Position numbers and translations under genes: made by a program. A stretch of 64,000 bases of DNA from positions 5,031-69,030 of the forward strand of contig JBBQWZ010000039.1 in the NCBI GenBank assembly GCA_038210135.1, written 5' to 3'. Under the pieces are notes generated by a model that worked only from the letters and a program-made list of their open reading frames with translations, did not search any database and was not told the DNA's origin. The stretch comes from JBBQWZ01 sp038210135 (GTDB lineage Bacteria; Acidobacteriota; Terriglobia; Bryobacterales; Bryobacteraceae). Positions 32,554 through 40,355 of this stretch are shown one piece after another; position 1 is the stretch's first letter; each line of letters begins with the position of its first letter.

Positions 32554-34224
32554 ATGCTAGTTGAATTGCTCGTCGAGAACTTCGCGGTCGTCGAACGGGC
32601 GCGTGTCCGATTCCACGCGGGGCTGAATCTATTGACGGGAGAGACGGGCAGCGGAAAATCGCTACTGGTCGATGCGCTGGGCCTATTATTCGGCGGCCGC
32701 GCTTCGTCGGAGATGGTCCGGACCCACGCGGAGCGGGCACGGATCACGGGTATATTTGAGGCTCCGGCGGCAGCCAAGAAGATGCTCGCGGAATCAGGGA
32801 TTGAAGGCGAGGACGGCGAGCTTCTGGTCGAGCGGGAGATTCTGGCGAACGGAAAATCGCGGGCGTTTGTGGGCAGCCGGCCGGTGACGGCGGCATTGCT
32901 GCGGGACCTGTCACAGCACCTCGGTGACATTCACGGGCAGCACGATCAGCAGCAGTTGTTTCAACCCGCTTCGCAGCGGGAGATGCTGGATTCTTTCGCG
33001 AGTTGCGAAACGCAAGTGGAGGAGCTGGGTTCGATTTATTCGGAGTGGCGGGCCTGCAATTCGCAGCTTGAGGATTTCGATAAGAACGAGCAGGAGAAGC
33101 TTCGGCTTGCTGATTTGTGGGCGTTTCAGCGGAAAGAGATCGAAGCGGTGTCGCCGAAGCCGGGCGAGGATTTGGAGCTCGAAAACGAGCGGTCGGTGCA
33201 GCGGAATGTAGCGCGGTTACAGGAAAACGCGGCGGCGGCGCATTCGCTGCTGTATGACGCGAGCGACAGCGCGGCGGCGCAGCTTCGGGTGGCGCTGCGG
33301 AAGATCGACGAGTTGGCGCGGCTGGACGGATCGCAGCGCGAAACCGGCGAGGCGCTGAAGCCGGCGCTGATTGCGATTGAAGAGGCCGGCCAGGCGATGG
33401 CGGAGTATGTAGACCGGCTGGAGGCGGATCCGGCGCGCCTGGAGGACATCGAATCCCGGCTGGCGTCGCTCGACAAACTGAAGCGGAAGTACGGATCGAC
33501 GCTCGACGAAGTGCTGCACTTTCTGGCGGAGACGCGCGTCCATCTGGAAGCGGTAGAGAATTCGACCGAGCGGCGTGCGCAGTTGGAGAAGGAACGGGCG
33601 AAGCTGGCGGCACAGTATGAAACCGCGGCAGGCAAGCTTTCTGCGAAACGTCGGGAGGCGGCGAAACAGCTTTCGAAGAAGGTCGAGTCGGAGCTCGGAT
33701 CGCTGGCGATGCAGCGATCGCAATTCACGATTCGCGTGCTCGAATCGGGCTGGACGTCCGAAGGCGTGGACGAAGTGGTGTTCCTAATTTCACCGAATCC
33801 GGGCGAGGAGCCGAAGCCGCTCGACAAGATTGCGTCCGGCGGCGAGATGTCGCGCGTAGCGCTGGCTTTGAAAACCTGTACGCAGCGCGCGGCGAAGGGG
33901 ACGGCCAAGACGCTGGTGTTCGACGAAGTGGACGCGGGCGTCGGAGGCAGCGCGGCGGAAAGCGTCGGGCGTCGGCTGAAGAGGTTGTCCGCCGCCAGCC
34001 AAGTGCTGTGCGTGACTCACTTGGCCCAGATCGCGAGCTTCGCGGACCATCATTACTACGTCGAAAAGCATGACACGCGCGGACGCACGGTGGCGACGAT
34101 CGCGGAAATCGAAGGCGAGGCGCGGACGCGCGAGATCGGGCGCATGCTTTCGGGTGAACGCGTCACCGCGGAAGCGATCCAACACGCCGCGCAGTTGATC
34201 AAGCTTGGCAGCGGCAAGGCCTGA
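32554..34224 (+). CDS. recN: DNA repair protein RecN
   Basis: A 556-residue SMC-like ATPase involved in double-strand break repair. The N-terminus MLVELLVENFAVVERARVRF leads to Walker A GETGSGKS (residues 29-36). A long coiled coil fills about residues 155-400, and the C-terminal head has IASGGEMSRVALALK (signature), TLVFDEVDAGVGG (Walker B, about 452-464) and VTHLAQIASFADHHY. ATG 32554 is the family-like start. The neighbours are unrelated in function. Confidence 0.95.
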   Translation: MLVELLVENFAVVERARVRFHAGLNLLTGETGSGKSLLVDALGLLFGGRASSEMVRTHAERARITGIFEAPAAAKKMLAESGIEGEDGELLVEREILANGKSRAFVGSRPVTAALLRDLSQHLGDIHGQHDQQQLFQPASQREMLDSFASCETQVEELGSIYSEWRACNSQLEDFDKNEQEKLRLADLWAFQRKEIEAVSPKPGEDLELENERSVQRNVARLQENAAAAHSLLYDASDSAAAQLRVALRKIDELARLDGSQRETGEALKPALIAIEEAGQAMAEYVDRLEADPARLEDIESRLASLDKLKRKYGSTLDEVLHFLAETRVHLEAVENSTERRAQLEKERAKLAAQYETAAGKLSAKRREAAKQLSKKVESELGSLAMQRSQFTIRVLESGWTSEGVDEVVFLISPNPGEEPKPLDKIASGGEMSRVALALKTCTQRAAKGTAKTLVFDEVDAGVGGSAAESVGRRLKRLSAASQVLCVTHLAQIASFADHHYYVEKHDTRGRTVATIAEIEGEARTREIGRMLSGERVTAEAIQHAAQLIKLGSGKA

Positions 34225-34248
34225 CGGCGGGTACGTTAAAGTAGGGGA

Positions 34249-36612
34249 TTGCCGCAAATCTCCTCTTCTCCGCCCCAGGAACGCGCTCGCATCAGCTGGC
34301 CGCAATTGTACCTGGGCGTCGGCCTTACCACGCTCGCGACACTGCTGATGGAGCTCTCGCTGACGCGCGTCTTTTCGGTGGTTTTCTACTATCATTTTGC
34401 GTTTCTATCGATTTCGATTGCGCTGTTCGGACTCGGCGTGGGTGGGGTGTTTTCGTATATCGTGGCGGGTTGGCGCGGCAGCCTATTCAATAAGCTTGGC
34501 GCGCTTTCGCTGGCGAACGGATTGGTTGTCGTCGGCTCGTTGACGTTCACGCTGCGGCAGGACGGATTGTCGAGCGTCTACATCCTGGCGGCGATTTACT
34601 TCGCGAGCGCACTGCCGTTCCTGCTGGCGGGCGCCATCGTATCGCTTGCGATCAGCGAATCGATAGAGCGGATCGAGCGAGTTTATTTTTTCGACTTGCT
34701 GGGCGCGGCCGGCGGATGCCTGCTGCTGATTCCGCTGTTGAACCTGGTGGGCGGTCCGAATACGGTGATCGCGGCGGCGATTCTGTTCGCGGTGGCGTCG
34801 GGAATCTGGTTCAATGTCGCGGGTTCGGCCGGATTGCGCGCGGCGGCCGCATTGGTTTCGCTCGCGTTGGTAGGCCTGGTCGTTTACAACGCCAAGCGTC
34901 CGATTATCGACATTGTTTACGCCAAGGGCAGCAAAGTCACGGACGAATTATTCGTGAAGTGGAACAGCTTTTCGCGCATTGCGGTGACTGGGAAACCGGG
35001 CAATCAGCTGATCGTGATCGATGCGGATGCCTCGACAGGAATCGCGCCATTCGACTTCGATCACTTGTCGGACGAAGATCGCAAGATGCTGGTCTCGCAG
35101 GGTCCGGGGTTGCCGTATTCGCTGCGGCCGGGGGCGAAGACGCTGATCATCGGACCGGGCGGCGGCTATGACGTTGCGCGCGCGCTGGCATCGGGTTCAA
35201 AGGACATTACCGGCGTCGAAATCAATCCAATTATCGCGACGATCGTGATGCGCGAGCGATTCAAAGAGGCGAGTCACAATCTGTATTTCCGGCCGGATGT
35301 GAAGATTCACATTGAAGATGGGCGCAGTTTTATTCGCCGCAGCACGGAGAAATACCAGGTGCTGCAGGCGACGCTGGTAGACACCTGGGCGTCCACGGCG
35401 GCGGGCGCGTTCGCGCTTTCCGAAAACAATCTGTATACGACGGATGCGTTCTACGATTACCTGACACATCTCACGGACGATGGAATTCTGGCTTTCACGC
35501 GATGGGGTTTCGAGCCGCCGCGCGAATCCTTGCGGTTGCTGACGCTGGCTTCGGTCGCGCTGGCGCAACTGGGCGAGGACAAGCCGTCGCAGCACGTGAT
35601 GGTGTTGCGCGGCGACCAGAAAAAGATTGAAGGCTGGGGCGCGCAGGATACGGTGCTGATTTCGCGGAAGCCGTTTTCGAGAGACGACGTCGAAAAAATG
35701 CGCGTGACGGCATACAACGGCCAGATGCAGGCTGTGTACCTCCCGGGCGACGGACCGCAGAACGCGTTCGGCAAATACTTGTTGGCGAAGAATCCGGATG
35801 AGTTTTTGCGGACCTATCCTTACGATGTGTCGGCAGTGGACGACGACCGTCCGTTCTTTTTCTATACGGTTCAGCCGCAGGACATCTGGGCGTTTTTCCG
35901 GCAAACGAAGCAGGATGCGGCGGATTACAAGATCAATCGCGCGCTTCCGATGCTGTTCGGCTCGATGGGCATCAGCCTGATCGCGACGTTGCTGGTGCTG
36001 GTGCTGCCGCGGTTGTTGCTGGGGACGCGATTGCCGAAACAGAAAGGCATCCTTTCGTTTCTCTGGTATTTTCTGGCGATCGGCGTCGGATACATTCTGA
36101 TCCAAGTGGCGCTGATCCAGAAGTTCGTGTTGTTCCTGGGTCATCCGACCTATGCGCTGACGGTGATCATTTTTTCGATGCTGGTGGCGAGCGGCTTCGG
36201 GAGCTATTTCAGCAAGCGAATCCTCAGCGACGATCGGCGCTGGAACTTCACATTGGGCGCAATCACGGTGGTGGTGGCGCTGCTCGCGTTCGTAGCTTCG
36301 CCGCTGACGGGAGCGCTGGTGGGGCTTCCCTTGTTTGTGAAGATGCTGATCACGGCGCTGTTGATCGCGCCGGCGGCATTCCTGATGGGCATGCCGTTTC
36401 CGCGAGGGTTGGCGCGGCTGGAAGAATTGCATACGGAATCTGTTCGATGGGCCTGGTCGTTGAATGCCGCGGCGAGCGTGCTGGGATCGGCGAGCGCGAT
36501 CTTCCTTGCCATTTACCTGGGACTGCGGACTACGCTGTTATTGGGTGGCGTGTGTTACTTGTTTGCGCTGCTGGCGTTGACGATGAGTAGGAAGCGGCTG
36601 GCGGCGGCGTAG
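34249..36612 (+). CDS. Membrane-fused spermidine-synthase-like protein (second)
   Basis: A 787-residue protein with helices at both ends around a soluble domain. The N-terminus (LYLGVGLTTLATLLMELSLT, then RVFSVVFYYHFAFLSISIAL) has the family's ELxLTRxFS motif. The middle carries a synthase/methyltransferase fold: TLIIGPGGGYDVARAL, ITGVEINPII, IEDGRSFIRR and TLVDTWASTAAGAFAL. Helices resume after about residue 560. It differs from the 27867 protein in that membrane segments flank the soluble domain. The TTG start 24 bp after recN is the only start before the first helix, but is not certain. Substrate is unknown. Confidence 0.82.
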   Translation: MPQISSSPPQERARISWPQLYLGVGLTTLATLLMELSLTRVFSVVFYYHFAFLSISIALFGLGVGGVFSYIVAGWRGSLFNKLGALSLANGLVVVGSLTFTLRQDGLSSVYILAAIYFASALPFLLAGAIVSLAISESIERIERVYFFDLLGAAGGCLLLIPLLNLVGGPNTVIAAAILFAVASGIWFNVAGSAGLRAAAALVSLALVGLVVYNAKRPIIDIVYAKGSKVTDELFVKWNSFSRIAVTGKPGNQLIVIDADASTGIAPFDFDHLSDEDRKMLVSQGPGLPYSLRPGAKTLIIGPGGGYDVARALASGSKDITGVEINPIIATIVMRERFKEASHNLYFRPDVKIHIEDGRSFIRRSTEKYQVLQATLVDTWASTAAGAFALSENNLYTTDAFYDYLTHLTDDGILAFTRWGFEPPRESLRLLTLASVALAQLGEDKPSQHVMVLRGDQKKIEGWGAQDTVLISRKPFSRDDVEKMRVTAYNGQMQAVYLPGDGPQNAFGKYLLAKNPDEFLRTYPYDVSAVDDDRPFFFYTVQPQDIWAFFRQTKQDAADYKINRALPMLFGSMGISLIATLLVLVLPRLLLGTRLPKQKGILSFLWYFLAIGVGYILIQVALIQKFVLFLGHPTYALTVIIFSMLVASGFGSYFSKRILSDDRRWNFTLGAITVVVALLAFVASPLTGALVGLPLFVKMLITALLIAPAAFLMGMPFPRGLARLEELHTESVRWAWSLNAAASVLGSASAIFLAIYLGLRTTLLLGGVCYLFALLALTMSRKRLAAA

Positions 36613-36650
36613 ACAACGGGCAGGATCTGATAACGTAGAGGAGTCGAGCA

Positions 36651-36713
36651 GTGACGGTTTTCGACCCCGACACGAAGGGGACCAAGAAGTCACAATCCCA
36701 GGATCGAATCTGA
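36651..36713 (+). CDS. Candidate 20-residue small protein or leader peptide
   Basis: GTG 36651 opens MTVFDPDTKGTKKSQSQDRI and stops at TGA 36713. A strong Shine-Dalgarno, GAGGAG, lies 7 nt before the start, and a perfect terminator begins 10 bp after the stop. The peptide is hydrophilic and matches no family I know. The same segment can also fold (GTGAC...GTCAC around CCCC...GGGG), so a small regulatory RNA is an equal alternative. It lies 38 bp after the membrane protein gene and could be read on that transcript. Confidence 0.4.
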   Translation: MTVFDPDTKGTKKSQSQDRI

Positions 36714-36723
36714 TCGACGCGAC

Positions 36724-36756
36724 GAGGGGAAGCGAAAGCTTCCCCTCTCGTATTTT
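36724..36756 (+). terminator. Rho-independent terminator
   Basis: GAGGGGAAGC-GAAA-GCTTCCCCTC, a perfect 10-bp stem with a GNRA loop, followed by TCGTATTTT. It closes the recN/34249-gene/small ORF unit. Confidence 0.8.
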
Positions 36757-36814
36757 GGGGCTAGAGTTTTTGGCTGCGGAAAGCCGGGGTGCTCCATCTG
36801 AAATGGTGGGGGGG

Positions 36815-36861
36815 TACTTACTGCGCGTGACTTCGTCACGCTTCGTGCGCGCCTCGATGCC
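36815..36861 (+). repeat. Dispersed repeat R4 (TTC-loop hairpin), copy 3
   Basis: Stem GCGTGAC-TTC-GTCACGC with flanks as in other copies. It ends 4 bp before the stop codon of the convergent PPC-domain gene. Confidence 0.85.
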
Positions 36862-36865
36862 AACG

Positions 36866-39190
36866 CTATTTAGCTCTCGCGCGTACTTTTACAAGCACTG
36901 GCTCTGGTGCAGCGTACGAGGTGGGTAGGCCGGATCTAGTTTCGATTGCGCCGGAGATCCACACCAATTGCTCTGAGTTGGGGGCGTTCGGCAGAGCTTC
37001 GATTGTGAAGCTGCGCTCGGATTCGTCTTCGTTGATCAGCACTCCGTTCAAGCCGACGTCGAGCACGCGGACGCGCTGGGGAAGGTTGCGAACTTCCACT
37101 GGAACGCGGCCGCCGAAGCCATTCTGGCGGTGGATCTTCACTTTGATTTCGCCGGTCCCACCGGCTTCGAGCGTGACTTCGCGGGTTACGGTTTGCATCG
37201 TGATATCGGAAGGCGGCATGAGGGCGAGCAACTGCATGGCGTCGTCCGGATTCGCGGTGCGCACCAAGGTTCCGGCTTGGCCGAGGACGTTGAAGCGGAC
37301 GGCGTCTTTCAACTTGGCATCGACGTTGGCAGTCAGCAGCAAAGTGGTCGCGGATTGTCCGGCCGCGATGACGCCTTTCGACGCTTGCACTCCGGCGGGT
37401 AGGCCTTCGAGCGAGACTTCGATGGGCCCGTCGAAGCCGTCCAGGCGGAAGGCGCTGACCGTGACGGGGATGGCTCCGCCGGCGGGCACGGCGGGATTTC
37501 TAGGATTGACGCTGAGGCGGAAGTCGGCGCGGGGCTGCCGGATAGACAGGCGGTAGGCCAGCGCGTCGCCGCGTTCGCCGCGGGTGTCGCCGATGTGCGC
37601 GATGTACTCGCCGTCGGAGGGCGCAACGAATTCGAGATAGGAATCGCGGCCGAAAGTGGGTCCGCCATCGTCGTTGCGATAGGTCAGATGGACGAGGGGC
37701 AGGCCGTTTGGGCTGAGCTTGGTCCCGGGAGGATACAGCTGGATTTTGTAGATGGCCTGATCGTTGGCGTGGGCTTCGCCGCTAGTGCCGAAGAAGGAAT
37801 AGCGGGTTCCGCCGAAGCTCTCGCACTGCATGTCGTCGTCGGGTCCGCGGGGCATGGCGCCGATGCGGAAGATTTCGTTGCCAGCCATCAGGTAGTCGCC
37901 AACGGCGAGGCCGGTGCTACTGGTGATGCGCACGCCGCCCGAATTCGAATCGTGATCCCGCAGAGCGATAGCGGTTTCGGCGACGGACTTGACGACGGCT
38001 CGCTCGATGGGCTTGCCGGCGGAATCGAGGACCTCGACGAAGGAGTCCAAGTCAGAGCCGAGGCGCCGGGCGTTGGTTTCGAGATAAACGCGCTCGCCTT
38101 TTTTCGCGCCGAAGCGGAAGTAATGATCGCCCTGACTGATTTTTCCGTTGATGGTGACAGGCAGTGTGATGCGTTGCGCGTTGGCCAAGGGGGCGGCGGC
38201 GGATTCGATTTCGGGATCGATTCCGGCGGCGAGGCGCATGCGGTTGAAGCTGACTTTGTTGCGGACGTGCGGACGGACGAGGAAGGACTCGCTGTCGGCC
38301 TTCACGTTGACGGGCGTGGACGGAAGGTTGGCTCCGGCGAAGGCGATTGATTTTTCTGTGCCGAGCTTGGCGCCAAGCGGATAGGCTCCGAGGGTGAGCG
38401 GAAATTCGCCGACGATGATGCGATAGAAGTGACCGCTGCGACCGGAGTTCTGGAAGTCCGAGACGCGAATGAAATAGGCGCCGGCGGCATTGAATTTGTG
38501 CGCGAACATGACTTGCTCGGTGCCGCCGCGGGTGCCGTATTCGTGGAGCAACTTATTATTGGCGTCGTAGATTCCGACAACGGCCTGGAGCGAGGAGCCG
38601 ATTTGCGCGGCGCCGTTCAGGAACGACAGCGTTTCGCCGGCGCGCACCTGAATCTTGTAGTAATCGACATCGCCGGGACGCTGGATGGTGCCGGCGAGGA
38701 TGGTGGGCAGAAAGCATTCGAACGCGCCTTCGGGCGTGTCGTTGGGTTCCTTGTCGGGGCTTTCGCCGTAATAGGGTTCGATGAGCAAGCGGCCTTCGGG
38801 GGAGGTGCCGCGGGGCGTGAGCAGGCGGAAGGCGACGGGTCCGATTTCGGCTTCCGGATCGACTTCGATTTCGAGAGTGACCTGGTTGCGCGGGGGCAGC
38901 GGACCGACGTCGATAGTGGAGGGTGTTCCGTTGGAACCGAGGCGAATGTCGGAAAGGTCGGGGAGTTCCTTGATGCGGAGGACGCGTCCGCGAATGCCGG
39001 GTTCGGAGAAATAGATGGCCGTGGATTTCGCGAGGTTGAGGCCTTCGATGGTGACTTCGGCGGTGGTTCCGCGGGCGATGCCGACGGGATTGGCGGAGTT
39101 CAACGTCGGCGGCGTGGTGCGATTGCCGGTGGACGGTTTGTCGGCGGCATACAACGCCGCGCAGGCGGCAATCAGGAGCCAGGCTTTCAT
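36866..39190 (-). CDS. Secreted PPC-domain (pre-peptidase C-terminal) protein
   Basis: A 774-residue exported protein: signal peptide MKAWLLIAACAALYA, an IPT/TIG-like Ig region (NPVGIARGTTAEVTIEGLNL), then a PPC-type domain after DKEPNDTPEGAFECF (GTIQRPGDVDYYKIQVRAGE), another beta-rich domain with YIAHIGDTRGERGDALAYRL, and C-terminal Ig-like strands. No catalytic domain is visible, so it is probably a substrate- or surface-binding partner. Its ATG overlaps the WD40 stop (ATGA), making it the last gene of the six-gene secretome unit. Similar proteins accompany DUF1549/DUF1553 genes in Planctomycetes and Acidobacteria. Confidence 0.82.
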   Translation of the reverse strand: MKAWLLIAACAALYAADKPSTGNRTTPPTLNSANPVGIARGTTAEVTIEGLNLAKSTAIYFSEPGIRGRVLRIKELPDLSDIRLGSNGTPSTIDVGPLPPRNQVTLEIEVDPEAEIGPVAFRLLTPRGTSPEGRLLIEPYYGESPDKEPNDTPEGAFECFLPTILAGTIQRPGDVDYYKIQVRAGETLSFLNGAAQIGSSLQAVVGIYDANNKLLHEYGTRGGTEQVMFAHKFNAAGAYFIRVSDFQNSGRSGHFYRIIVGEFPLTLGAYPLGAKLGTEKSIAFAGANLPSTPVNVKADSESFLVRPHVRNKVSFNRMRLAAGIDPEIESAAAPLANAQRITLPVTINGKISQGDHYFRFGAKKGERVYLETNARRLGSDLDSFVEVLDSAGKPIERAVVKSVAETAIALRDHDSNSGGVRITSSTGLAVGDYLMAGNEIFRIGAMPRGPDDDMQCESFGGTRYSFFGTSGEAHANDQAIYKIQLYPPGTKLSPNGLPLVHLTYRNDDGGPTFGRDSYLEFVAPSDGEYIAHIGDTRGERGDALAYRLSIRQPRADFRLSVNPRNPAVPAGGAIPVTVSAFRLDGFDGPIEVSLEGLPAGVQASKGVIAAGQSATTLLLTANVDAKLKDAVRFNVLGQAGTLVRTANPDDAMQLLALMPPSDITMQTVTREVTLEAGGTGEIKVKIHRQNGFGGRVPVEVRNLPQRVRVLDVGLNGVLINEDESERSFTIEALPNAPNSEQLVWISGAIETRSGLPTSYAAPEPVLVKVRARAK

Positions 39191-40350
39191 GGTGCGACCT
39201 CGGATGACGGAATCCCCGCCTTTACGGGTGGGGGCATGAGATTGGCGGTTGCCGCCCTTACGGGTGGGGGCATGAGACTAGTTGTCCCCGCCCTCACGGG
39301 CGGGGCTGTAGGATTGGCGGTTGCCGTCTTGGCGGGCGGAGAAATGAGATTCGAAACGTCGTAAACGGATAGGGAGCCGTCGAAGCGGGCGGCTGCCAGG
39401 CTGCGGCCATCGGGCGAGAACGCCAAGCCGTTGATCCAGTCGGATTGCTTGTCGATGACGCGAGCCTCTTCGAGATTGGGAAGGCGGAGAAATTTGATGA
39501 CCCTGTCGGCCCCGGCGGAGACCAGCATGTCGCCGGAGGGCGACCAGGCCAGCCGCAGGATCTGATCCTCGTGCGCGATCTGAGTTTGCTCGAGGGTTCC
39601 GGCTTTCTCGCCGAGCGACCAGATGCGGATCGATTTATCGAGGCCCGCGGCGGCGACGCGGCGTCCGGTGGGATCGAGGACGATTGTATTGATTCCGTCG
39701 GTCGGTTCAGAAAGCGTGTACAAGCGCTCGCCTGAAGCGACGTCCCAAATCTTGATGCTGCGGTCGGCGGAACCGGATACGAGACGCTTACCGTCGGGCG
39801 TAAAAGCAAGGGCGTAGACGGCGTCGATGTGGTCTTTGAGCGTGCGGACTTCTTTGCCGGTCGCGACATCCCACAGCTTGATCAGCTTGTCGTAGCTGGA
39901 GGTCGCGAGAAGTTTTTCGTTGGGCGAAAAGGCGAGGCCGTAGACGCAATCGGTGTGCCCATCGATCCGGAGGATTTGTTCGGTGCCGCGCCACACGATG
40001 ACTTCGCCTTTGCGGCCGGGCAAACCCGCTCCGGCGGCGAGGAGGGATCCGTCGCGCGAGTAGGCTACGGCGCGGACGGCTTCGGTGGATCCAGTTAGTT
40101 TGGTTTTGATTTGTTTGCCCGACGCGTCGTACAGGCGGACTTCGCGGAAGCCACCGACGGCGATGGTTTGGCCGTTGGGGGCCCAGGCGAGGCTGTAACT
40201 CGGATTCGGCGGCGTGGGTGGAGCGGCTATGGCGATGGAAGCGGCTAGGAAGAAGCTGGTAAGTCGAGTGGAGCACTTACTTCGCTCGGCTTCGCCTCGC
40301 TTCGTGCGCGCCTCGATGCCATGCGCTGGTGATTCGCTTCTGCGGTTCAT
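39187..40350 (-). CDS. WD40-repeat protein with repeat-derived N- and C-termini
   Basis: A 387-residue protein with about seven WD40 blades (GHTDCVYGLAFSPNEKLLAT, LIKLWDVATGKEVRTL, SADRSIKIWDVASGE). A secretion signal-like helix (TRLTSFFLAASIAIAAPP) begins only at about residue 28. The preceding ~17 codons (IEARTKRGEAERSKC) are encoded by a copy of dispersed repeat R4, so the element appears to have inserted in frame between start codon and signal. The last ~50 residues (PPVRAGTTSLMP-type 12-residue units) are encoded by four copies of repeat R3. The start lies 5 bp after the DUF1549/1553 stop. A scaffold role with the neighbouring secreted proteins is likely. Confidence 0.82.
   Translation of the reverse strand: MNRRSESPAHGIEARTKRGEAERSKCSTRLTSFFLAASIAIAAPPTPPNPSYSLAWAPNGQTIAVGGFREVRLYDASGKQIKTKLTGSTEAVRAVAYSRDGSLLAAGAGLPGRKGEVIVWRGTEQILRIDGHTDCVYGLAFSPNEKLLATSSYDKLIKLWDVATGKEVRTLKDHIDAVYALAFTPDGKRLVSGSADRSIKIWDVASGERLYTLSEPTDGINTIVLDPTGRRVAAAGLDKSIRIWSLGEKAGTLEQTQIAHEDQILRLAWSPSGDMLVSAGADRVIKFLRLPNLEEARVIDKQSDWINGLAFSPDGRSLAAARFDGSLSVYDVSNLISPPAKTATANPTAPPVRAGTTSLMPPPVRAATANLMPPPVKAGIPSSEVAP
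39211..39345. repeat. Four R3 hairpin repeats, ~36-bp spacing, inside the WD40 gene
   Basis: Copies lie near 39213, 39250, 39285 and 39321; the third is CCCCGCCC-TCAC-GGGCGGGG. The ~36-bp period preserves frame and gives a 12-residue periodic C-terminus. Confidence 0.85.
40274..40320 (+). repeat. Dispersed repeat R4, copy 4, inside the WD40 gene
   Basis: cacttacttcgctcggcttcgcctcgcttcgtgcgcgcctcgatgcc in outline. The stem GCTCGGC/GCCTCGC around TTC is partly paired; flanks match the other copies. It is in frame near the 5' end of the WD40 gene. Confidence 0.85.
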
Positions 40351-40355
40351 TGGCT

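Noticed and set aside
36651..36760. Possible tmRNA or 6S RNA
   Set aside because: No tRNA-like ends, no tag ORF and no 6S-type bubble; a small ORF or unnamed small RNA explains it better.
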